A stretch of 23,778 bases of DNA from NCBI GenBank assembly GCA_910578175.1, contig CAJTPF010000024.1:1-23778 (forward strand), given 5' to 3'. Under the pieces are notes generated by a model, which did not search any database, was not told the origin of the DNA, and saw nothing but the letters and a program-made list of their open reading frames with translations. The stretch comes from an uncultured Lachnospiraceae bacterium (GTDB lineage Bacteria > Bacillota > Clostridia > Lachnospirales > Lachnospiraceae). Position numbers and translations under genes: made by a program. Every line of letters starts with the position of its first letter. Positions within the stretch are counted from its first letter, which is position 1. Below, piece after piece: positions 1 to 5,278 of this stretch.

Positions 1-612
1 TAAATCGTTGGCCGCTTCACCTGCCGCTTCATAACCGGAAATCTGTTTGTTCAATTCATAGATCTCTTCACCATAGGCATTGATCGTATCTACGGTTTCC
101 TGAACTTTAGTATTCAGATTTTTCTGATATCCGATCAGTTCGTCATAAATGGATTTCGCCCTGTCCAGAAACATTTCTGCATTCATAACAAGCTCAGACC
201 TGTATACCAGACTGTCCGGTGTTTTTGCCATTTCACTGATGGCTCCCCACAGGTTTTCCAGAGATTCCTGAAACCTTACACCTTCCATTTCTCCTATCAG
301 GGTCTGAACTTCACTGATCGCCTCATACTGGGCGTCATAAAATCCCTGACGCCCAACCTCTTTCCGATATCTCATATCTAATAACAGTGAACGCACACGG
401 CTGGTGGATGATGCATTTACACCAAGTCCCACCTGCATGATTCCGTTGGAATTCCGACTGTACGTAGTGTATCGTTTATCGCTCGAAAATGCTAACTGTC
501 TGGTATACCCCGGGGTATAAACATTAGCAAGATTATGCGCAGTTGTGTTGAGTGCCGTCTGTGCCGCATGAATTCCCGACACACCGACATATATACTTGT
601 CATACCGCTCAT
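1..612 (-). CDS. flgK: Flagellar hook-associated protein 1 (FlgK), N-terminal part
   Basis: This is the first 204 codons of FlgK; the 3' end lies beyond the window start. FlgK forms the junction between hook and filament outside the cell. The N-terminus reads MSGMTSIYVGVSGIHAAQTA and continues with an N-T-T-A-H-N-L-A-N-V segment and a G-Y-T-R-Q motif, the conserved rod/hook/HAP N-terminal helix and its following loop. A ribosome binding site AAAGGA lies about 10 bases before the ATG. The gene follows flgN by about 60 bases, so it is very likely the distal part of the flgM-flgN-flgK operon. The order matches that of B. subtilis. Identification is firm from the N-terminal signature and the neighbours; the C-terminal domain cannot be seen. 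Confidence 0.93.
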   Translation of the reverse strand, partial: MSGMTSIYVGVSGIHAAQTALNTTAHNLANVYTPGYTRQLAFSSDKRYTTYSRNSNGIMQVGLGVNASSTSRVRSLLLDMRYRKEVGRQGFYDAQYEAISEVQTLIGEMEGVRFQESLENLWGAISEMAKTPDSLVYRSELVMNAEMFLDRAKSIYDELIGYQKNLNTKVQETVDTINAYGEEIYELNKQISGYEAAGEAANDL

Positions 613-674
613 TTTAAAACCGTCCTTTCCATTCCCTGTATCTGCATAAAACATTAAATGTTCATCGCATAAAA

Positions 675-1184
675 TTAATTTTTGGCATCAAAGTTTGGTC
701 TTGCATATCCCTCAACATTATATGCCTTATTTGAATAATTGGCCGTTTCCGGCATCTGTGATATTCCGTTCAGGAAATTAATATTGAATTCAATAAAATC
801 CAGCGAATCCTGAACCAATTCCCGATTAATCTCATTAACGACCACCATGTCATTTAATGTTCTTTTCAGTTTATCATGGGCGGTAGACAAATGATATTGT
901 GCTTCGTCCTGTCCTTTTAATAAACCAATGATCGTCTTAACTGTAAGTGTATTAACGTCCTTGTTCAACACTGTGGCAATATCTTTTACCGCTTCGGTTC
1001 TTTTTTTCTCCAGTGCAACGATCTTATCCGTATGCACCTGTTCCATTGCCACTATTTCTCTCAGCCGGTCAACGTCTCCTTCTATGATGACCGGTGTTTT
1101 TTCTTTTGAGAGCTTCAGTAAGATTTCATATTCAGAATTTTCTGATTCCAAAGTGTTAATCAATACTTCAATTAAGCTTGCCAC
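675..1184 (-). CDS. flgN: Flagellar export chaperone, FlgN family
   Basis: A 169-residue protein, rich in charged and helical segments, of the size and position of FlgN (YvyG in B. subtilis), the cytoplasmic chaperone that holds FlgK and FlgL for export. The sequence is mostly predicted alpha-helix with heptad-like stretches around residues 35-120, as in FlgN. It starts with GTG (1182-1184), supported by GGAGG placed 8 bases upstream. The ribosome binding site lies against the stop codon of flgM, so translation of the two is probably coupled. FlgN proteins diverge strongly, so the assignment rests on length, helical character and position between flgM and flgK rather than on a catalytic motif. 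Confidence 0.82.
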   Translation of the reverse strand: MASLIEVLINTLESENSEYEILLKLSKEKTPVIIEGDVDRLREIVAMEQVHTDKIVALEKKRTEAVKDIATVLNKDVNTLTVKTIIGLLKGQDEAQYHLSTAHDKLKRTLNDMVVVNEINRELVQDSLDFIEFNINFLNGISQMPETANYSNKAYNVEGYARPNFDAKN

Positions 1185-1199
1185 CTATGTTTCCTCCTG

Positions 1200-1472
1200 C
1201 TAAAATGCCTTGTAGCCCTCTAACAGCTTATCTGCAAAACTCTCCGGGCTGACATCATAACTTCCGTTTTTTATCCTTGCCTTGATATCCGCCACTTTAT
1301 CTTCCCTGATGTCCGGCACTTCATTCACTGCACTTTTCGCAGTCTGATAGATTTTGCCAAATGTGGATATCTCTACTTTGTCTTTGTCTGCTGTTTTACA
1401 TGCTTTCTGTGTCTTTATCTTGGAATCAGCATTATAAATCTGACTGATCTGATTATAAGCATCTATACGCAT
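1200..1472 (-). CDS. flgM: Anti-sigma-28 factor FlgM
   Basis: A 90-residue protein beginning MRIDAYNQISQIY, the usual start of Firmicute FlgM. FlgM binds the flagellar sigma factor (sigma-28/sigma-D) and blocks late flagellar genes until it is exported through the finished hook. The C-terminal half (I-K-A-R-I-K-N-G-S-Y and the following S-P-E-S-F-A-D-K-L-L segment) matches the conserved sigma-binding helices. I choose the ATG at 1470-1472 because GGGAGG lies 8 bases upstream; an in-frame upstream extension to 1526 has no such site and does not resemble FlgM. A sigma-28-type promoter lies about 75 bases upstream and a terminator separates the gene from yvyF, so flgM starts its own transcription unit with flgN and flgK. 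Confidence 0.92.
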   Translation of the reverse strand: MRIDAYNQISQIYNADSKIKTQKACKTADKDKVEISTFGKIYQTAKSAVNEVPDIREDKVADIKARIKNGSYDVSPESFADKLLEGYKAF

Positions 1473-1547
1473 AACACACGCCTCCCTGCATAATTTATTC
1501 CAATGATTTTTCCTTTTAAAAGCCAAATCACATTCTTTATACTTTAA

Positions 1548-1574
1548 TTATCGGTTAATTTTCCAATAATATTA
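1548..1574 (-). promoter_or_regulatory. Sigma-28/sigma-D-type promoter of flgM-flgN-flgK
   Basis: On the minus strand the sequence reads TAAT (1571-1574), a 15-base spacer, then ACCGATAA (1548-1555). The known flagellar sigma consensus is TAAA-N15-GCCGATAA/T, so the -35 matches 3 of 4 and the -10 matches 7 of 8 at the exact spacing. It sits just downstream of a terminator and about 75 bases before the flgM start. This implies that flgM is activated by the sigma factor it inhibits, a known feedback arrangement. Seen in sequence; function inferred. Confidence 0.75.
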
Positions 1575-1587
1575 GAAAAAAATCAAA

Positions 1588-1641
1588 AAATCTCCAAAAG
1601 TCAAAAACCCTGTCACAGGTTTCCAAACTTTCGGAGATTAG
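1588..1641 (-). terminator. Rho-independent terminator between yvyF and flgM
   Basis: On the minus strand AATCTCCGAAAGT and ACTTTTGGAGATT form a 13-bp stem with one G-U pair. The loop region contains a second small hairpin (CCTGT/ACAGG). The stem is followed at once by a run of six T and then a second run of seven T. This ends the comFC-yvyF transcript before the flgM promoter. The structure is less well paired on the plus strand, which supports minus-strand use. Confidence 0.8.
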
Positions 1642-1653
1642 AAACAACTTTGA

Positions 1654-2064
1654 TCAATTATCCAGAAATCTCATCTTTGCCCGTTCACGAGAATCCTTTT
1701 TCGCTTCCTGCTTCGGCTTTGGTTCATGCTTATACGCATTTTCCAGATTGTTTGCCACTTCTTTTTTACACTTATCGCAGAAACGTCCTGTTTTAATGAT
1801 CGCACCGCACTTTTCACATTCCAGTCCTATTACGGAATCTGATGTAAAACTCAGACGTTCTTCCCTGATCCACTGTCTCAGCTGTGGAACGGATACTTCA
1901 TTTTCTTCTGATATCTGCGCCAGCGTTGCATCCTTGTTTTCATAAATATAACGTTTTACTTTATCAAATTTTTCCTCCAGCTTATTCTTACAGCTCATAC
2001 ATAACCTCTGACCACCGAGGTAATTAAATAATTTCCCACACTCTTTACAGTTTCTTACTTCCAT
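1654..2064 (-). CDS. yvyF: Flagellar operon zinc-ribbon protein (YvyF family)
   Basis: A 136-residue protein with an N-terminal zinc ribbon (C-K-E-C near residue 6 and C-M-S-C near residue 22). A short helix-turn-helix-like segment follows (L-A-Q-I-S-E-E-N-E-V-S-V-P-Q-L-R-Q-W, about residues 48-66). A second CxxC pair sits in the C-terminal third (C-E-K-C and C-D-K-C), then a basic tail. This is the layout of the YvyF flagellar-operon family, which always sits near comFC and flgM in Firmicutes; its biochemical role is not settled. The ATG follows AGGAGG with ideal spacing, only about 10 bases after the comFC stop. The gene ends at a strong terminator. Confidence 0.85.
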   Translation of the reverse strand: MEVRNCKECGKLFNYLGGQRLCMSCKNKLEEKFDKVKRYIYENKDATLAQISEENEVSVPQLRQWIREERLSFTSDSVIGLECEKCGAIIKTGRFCDKCKKEVANNLENAYKHEPKPKQEAKKDSRERAKMRFLDN

Positions 2065-2074
2065 GGTTATCCTC

Positions 2075-2770
2075 CTAACATCCGACTCCTATACTTAAGC
2101 AGATAAAATATATCTCTTCTGCTCCTGCCGCCAATAACACCGTACTGCATTCATCGATCGTGCTTCCGGTTGTATAAATATCATCCACCAATAAAACCTT
2201 ATTTAATTTTACTATATTTTTGCTTATTTTAAAAGCCTTTTCTAAATTTTTCTTTCGTCGGGCATGATCCAACTGCTTCATAGGCTCCGTATCTTTTACC
2301 CTGCAAAGGATTTTGGCATTATATGGAATCTGCAACCGTCCGGATAATTTTGCCGCGATAACTTCTGCCTGGTTAAATCCTCTTTTTATTTTTTTCTTTT
2401 TAAACAGCGGAACCGGAATCATACAATCGCATCCCCAGGAAAGAATTTCCCTGCGATGCCGTTTTACGGTCTCTTCCGCAAAAAAAGCCGCATATTCCCG
2501 TTTATTGTCATATTTCAACCGGTATACCGCCTCCTTCAGTTCCCCCGTATGCAAAAAAGGCGCCAGACCCTTTTTATACTTATGCCTGCCCTTGCCGCAG
2601 TCCGTACAGTATTCTCCCTCTTCCTTCAATATGGGTTTGCTGCATTTACAGCAGCGCGGACCTGTAATGTACGGTAATTTCACCCGGCAGTCCCGGCAGA
2701 TATAATCACCGGTAACTATCCTGCGGCACAGCGGACAGGTCCGCGGAAATAATATCCCTAATAAATCCAG
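2075..2770 (-). CDS. comFC: ComF-family phosphoribosyltransferase-like protein (CTG start)
   Basis: A 231-residue ComFC protein needed for natural DNA uptake in relatives. It has an N-terminal zinc-finger region (C-P-L-C, C-R-D-C, C-C-K-C, C-T-D-C) and a type-I phosphoribosyltransferase fold with the PRPP loop VLLVDDIYTTGST near the C-terminus. The typical ComFC start (L-D-L-L...L-F-P...C-P-L-C) can only be read if translation begins at CTG (2768-2770), 7 bases after AGGAGG. There is no in-frame ATG, GTG or TTG between the upstream stop and a GTG at 2683, and starting there would delete the first two zinc ligand pairs. The gene has its own sigma-A-type promoter just after the terminator of the preceding cassette. 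Confidence 0.88.
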   Translation of the reverse strand: MDLLGILFPRTCPLCRRIVTGDYICRDCRVKLPYITGPRCCKCSKPILKEEGEYCTDCGKGRHKYKKGLAPFLHTGELKEAVYRLKYDNKREYAAFFAEETVKRHRREILSWGCDCMIPVPLFKKKKIKRGFNQAEVIAAKLSGRLQIPYNAKILCRVKDTEPMKQLDHARRKKNLEKAFKISKNIVKLNKVLLVDDIYTTGSTIDECSTVLLAAGAEEIYFICLSIGVGC

Positions 2771-2797
2771 ATAAACTCCTCCTCTTATTTTTAATTT

Positions 2798-2826
2798 ATT
2801 TTATATGATTTCATTTTCCGGTACAA
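2798..2826 (-). promoter_or_regulatory. Sigma-A-type promoter of comFC-yvyF
   Basis: On the minus strand TTGTAC (2821-2826), a 17-base spacer and TAAAAT (2798-2803) lie directly downstream of the hairpin at 2847-2908 and about 28 bases before the comFC start. Spacing is ideal; the -10 and -35 differ from consensus at one and two positions. It would restart transcription after the inserted two-component cassette. Confidence 0.6.
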
Positions 2827-2846
2827 GACTGCAAATGGGTATCAGT

Positions 2847-2908
2847 CATAAAAATATATAATGCCACAAAACGACTGCTTGCGTCCTGTGGCATTATATA
2901 TTTTTATG
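2847..2908. terminator. 22-bp perfect hairpin, bidirectional terminator
   Basis: Arms 2847-2868 and 2887-2908 are exact reverse complements (22 bp) with an 18-base loop. The outer half of the stem is A+T only, so each strand ends in a T-rich tract (TATATATTTTTAT) after the G+C part TGTGGC, as in an intrinsic terminator. It overlaps the last codons of the 54-codon ORF and closes the two-component cassette before comFC. Confidence 0.8.
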
Positions 2909-3058
2909 TAAAGTATATTTATTTAATAAAATCAATCCAAAAATATAATTATTCTTTACGGCTGTATCAGCTCCAACCAGGCTGTTATCTGAAATATTCC
3001 CCATCCTCATATACTGCTTATCAGCAGAAAAACAACTGACAATTCTGTAATTTTTCAT
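2894..3058 (-). CDS. Small protein of unknown function, 54 residues
   Basis: A 54-codon ORF starting at ATG 3056-3058 after AGGGG with a short 4-5 base spacing. The protein starts MKNYRIVSCF, has a single cysteine at residue 9, a polar middle and a hydrophobic patch (Y-I-F-G-L-I-L-L) near the basic C-terminus. I do not recognise it. It follows a 17-codon ORF by about 16 bases on the same transcript, downstream of an AgrC/AgrA-like pair, and ends inside the terminator stem. The reading frame stays open upstream to a TTG at 3148, but no ribosome binding site fits that longer form. It could be a signal peptide precursor, a toxin-like peptide, or non-coding; there is no AgrB-like processing gene in the window. 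Confidence 0.4.
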   Translation of the reverse strand: MKNYRIVSCFSADKQYMRMGNISDNSLVGADTAVKNNYIFGLILLNKYTLHKNI

Positions 3059-3074
3059 AATTCCCCTAAAACGT

Positions 3075-3128
3075 TTATGCAAAAATCTTTTTAAACAAAT
3101 ACCAGATTCCCAGTACGTCATATAACAT
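3075..3128 (-). CDS. 17-residue peptide ORF downstream of a LytTR two-component system
   Basis: ATG at 3126-3128 is preceded by AAAGGAGG with a 7-base spacer, one of the best ribosome binding sites in the window. It opens a frame encoding MLYDVLGIWYLFKKIFA and then TAA. The peptide is amphipathic and aromatic with a K-K pair near the C-terminus. It has no cysteine, no double-glycine leader and no signal peptide. A promoter and a direct repeat lie immediately upstream. The same Shine-Dalgarno does not fit the overlapping longer frame. The product could be a signalling or membrane-active peptide, or a leader ORF controlling the 54-codon ORF. No family recognised. Confidence 0.5.
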   Translation of the reverse strand: MLYDVLGIWYLFKKIFA

Positions 3129-3173
3129 ATGCCTGCCTCCTTTCGCAACTTTTCAATTAATCTTTACATTTTT

Positions 3174-3202
3174 ATCTTAATCTTATCCGCATAAAGTTGC
3201 AA
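3174..3202 (-). promoter_or_regulatory. Promoter of the small-ORF transcript
   Basis: On the minus strand TTGCAA (3197-3202), a 17-base spacer and TAAGAT (3174-3179) form a weak sigma-A-type promoter (4 of 6 matches each). Transcription would start near 3167, about 40 bases before the 17-codon ORF. Weak hexamers are usual for activator-dependent promoters, and the direct repeat at 3210-3239 lies where an activator would bind. Confidence 0.5.
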
Positions 3203-3209
3203 CCCATAT

Positions 3210-3239
3210 GTTGTAAGCGTCATAATTTTGTTACAAACG
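3210..3239 (-). promoter_or_regulatory. Candidate LytTR-type operator (two 10-bp direct repeats, 20-bp period)
   Basis: On the minus strand CGTTTGTAAC (3230-3239) and CGCTTACAAC (3210-3219) share 7 of 10 bases and are spaced by two helical turns. The nearer copy ends 7 bases before the -35 box. Their centres lie near -47 and -67 from the inferred start, the usual position for LytTR regulators such as AgrA, which bind tandem direct repeats about two turns apart. Binding by the adjacent response regulator is inferred. Confidence 0.45.
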
Positions 3240-3257
3240 CATGTATAACGATCAATT

Positions 3258-4529
3258 CTATACTTTAATTGATACTTCAAACATATCATCATACCAGTTC
3301 CATTCTATAGTCCCATGATATTTCTCTACTATCTGCTTCATATTCTTTGTTCCGTAACCATGTTCCGCAATTGATTTTTTGCTGCTCTGTAGCAGAGAGC
3401 CTTTTTTCGGTCTGCAGGAATTAGATATATTTATAAACAAACGATCGTTGTAACTCTTTATACTGATATTCAGTATCTTTTTTCCTCTGATCTGTTCCAG
3501 TTCTTCCCTCGCATTATCCAATGCATTTGCCAGCAGCACGCACAAGTCTGTGTCATCTATCCGTATAGACATCGGAAAACGTCCCATTACACTATATTCC
3601 AGCTTTCCCTTTTTCTGGATTTCATAGATCGTTCCGTTAATAAAACAATCTGCGATCTCATTTCCTGTTTTTATTACAGATATCTGCTGAAATTTCCCGT
3701 CCATATTTTCTATAAATGCTTTCAGTCCGGTCAGATCATCTTTTTCAGCCAGACAGTTTAAGCCATTCATCAGCTTTTTTATATCATGACGAAACGCTTT
3801 TATTTCTTCATCCTGGCGTATCATTTTTGAATAATATTCTCTCTGGTAATTTAAATGCTCTTTATTTATGAAGCAAAGTAATTCCATGCGTTTTTTCGAA
3901 TATATCAAATACATAAAATATATATAGATCACTATATTTAAAAACAGCACCAACAGTATTATCATCAACAGATATTTTAGATTTATAGCCTCAATGCCAT
4001 CCATAAAACATTCCTGAACAAAACCCACCATCAAAGACATTCCCACCAGCGCAACTGCAACGAGCAGATACCATCCGACCGGTAACTCAACGAAATATTT
4101 ATTAATCTGTTTATTATTTTTATGCAATATAAAAGATATAGCCATCCAAAATATGATTCCCAGGCACGAACTGATCTCAACGCCGGATATCATGGCTTTT
4201 TCCGGTGTAACATCTGCTATGTTGATATATATCATCCAAAAAAACACATCAACAATTGCAATCGAAAAATACTCAATCAAAAATAATTGTATTTTTTTCA
4301 TCCGGTTGCCAATAAAGAAAAAGTAGATCAAAAGAACGCCCCAGACCGTTTTGTATAATAAAATATCCGGATTCAGATATTCCATTACAGGAATTCCAAT
4401 GATCAGATATAGAAACACCAGATATTTATAATTATTTCTCTTGACTTCAAATCCCATCACTCCATAAGTCACCAAAAAATATTTTAATGATTCCGTAATT
4501 CCCCAAAAAATCCATTCCCGTTCACTCAT
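3258..4529 (-). CDS. Membrane sensor histidine kinase, AgrC-like (GHKL family)
   Basis: A 423-residue sensor kinase. The N-terminal half has about six hydrophobic membrane-spanning segments with little extracytoplasmic sequence, as in peptide-sensing AgrC-type kinases. The cytoplasmic half has the phospho-acceptor segment F-R-H-D-I-K-K, an N-box with N-A-L-D-N-A, and a G-box G-Y-G-T-K-N-M, typical of HPK10/GHKL kinases. The ATG at 4527-4529 overlaps the response regulator stop as TGATG and has GAGG 8 bases upstream; two TTG codons just upstream are less likely. The gene is visibly richer in A+T than recD2 and comFC on either side. The signal is unknown; the small ORFs downstream are the obvious candidates. 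Confidence 0.88.
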   Translation of the reverse strand: MSEREWIFWGITESLKYFLVTYGVMGFEVKRNNYKYLVFLYLIIGIPVMEYLNPDILLYKTVWGVLLIYFFFIGNRMKKIQLFLIEYFSIAIVDVFFWMIYINIADVTPEKAMISGVEISSCLGIIFWMAISFILHKNNKQINKYFVELPVGWYLLVAVALVGMSLMVGFVQECFMDGIEAINLKYLLMIILLVLFLNIVIYIYFMYLIYSKKRMELLCFINKEHLNYQREYYSKMIRQDEEIKAFRHDIKKLMNGLNCLAEKDDLTGLKAFIENMDGKFQQISVIKTGNEIADCFINGTIYEIQKKGKLEYSVMGRFPMSIRIDDTDLCVLLANALDNAREELEQIRGKKILNISIKSYNDRLFINISNSCRPKKGSLLQSSKKSIAEHGYGTKNMKQIVEKYHGTIEWNWYDDMFEVSIKV

Positions 4530-5221
4530 CAACAATACCTCGCATTTTTCTCACAGTAAGCTCTGTATTGTTTTTTCACTTTCGCATGCATTCGTTTGGA
4601 AATCGGCACAGGCTTTTTTGCACCTTTTAAAATAACTTCCCCATCGTCTATTTTGCTGACCCACTTTGGATTTATTATAAAACTTCTATGTACACGTATA
4701 AAACATGCCTTTATCAACTTTTGTTCCAGTTCCTTCATACTGCTCCGGATCAGTTCACTTGTTCCATTCACCAGATATATTCGGCAATACACGGATTCCG
4801 CCTGAATATATATTATACTTTTACTGTTAATTCTGTCTTCGAGCATCACAAAACATTGTATCACTTCCAATACTGACGTAAGCATGACCGGCAGTTGAAC
4901 ATCAACTTTGTCTTTTACGATAAAGCCATATACATGCAATCCAAATGCCTCTAATGACATTTCGTCGTGACTGCTGACATAAATAATATACGTTTGTTCG
5001 TTATACAGTTGTAATTGATTTTTAACTTCAATACCGTTTACCATCGGCATTTCTATATCCAGAATAAGCAGGTCAGGTTTCCGTTTAAATTTCAGAATAT
5101 CTGCTCCGTCCGAACAGCATATGATCTCGCACTTCATCTCATTGTTTTGTATGACCTGTTCACATATTTCTTTGATTTTCTCTCTGTCTTTTTCTGAATC
5201 ATCACAAATCGCAATCTGCAT
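4529..5221 (-). CDS. LytTR-family response regulator, AgrA-like
   Basis: A 230-residue regulator. The N-terminal receiver domain shows the acidic pair I-C-D-D (residues 6-7), the phospho-accepting aspartate in LLILDIEMPMVNG, and a C-terminal lysine in V-K-D-K. A LytTR DNA-binding domain covers about residues 135-225 with F-I-R-V-H-R-S-F-I-I-N and P-I-S-K-R. Such regulators control peptide quorum sensing, bacteriocin or virulence genes. GGAGG precedes the ATG by 4 bases. The gene follows recD2 by 57 bases and overlaps the kinase by one base. A TTGTAT...TATATA promoter is possible in that gap, but read-through from the flagellar operon is equally likely. Confidence 0.9.
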   Translation of the reverse strand: MQIAICDDSEKDREKIKEICEQVIQNNEMKCEIICCSDGADILKFKRKPDLLILDIEMPMVNGIEVKNQLQLYNEQTYIIYVSSHDEMSLEAFGLHVYGFIVKDKVDVQLPVMLTSVLEVIQCFVMLEDRINSKSIIYIQAESVYCRIYLVNGTSELIRSSMKELEQKLIKACFIRVHRSFIINPKWVSKIDDGEVILKGAKKPVPISKRMHAKVKKQYRAYCEKNARYC

Positions 5222-5278
5222 AACTCCTCCTCACACAAAATATATATCCATGATTCTTATCCATACAACTCTCATATT

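Noticed and set aside
928..1203. Open frames on the strand opposite the flagellar, recD2, mbl and PTS genes.
   Set aside because: They lie antisense to well supported genes, lack ribosome binding sites and show low-complexity composition typical of shadow frames.
2894..3128. AgrD-type cyclic autoinducer precursor encoded by the small ORFs.
   Set aside because: No central cysteine followed by a short hydrophobic macrocycle and an acidic C-terminal tail, and no AgrB gene nearby.
3059..3148. 84-residue version of the small ORF (TTG start at 3148, extending the 54-residue protein).
   Set aside because: The start codon lies inside the region of the Shine-Dalgarno used by the 17-codon ORF and has no site of its own; internal ATG codons are also badly spaced.
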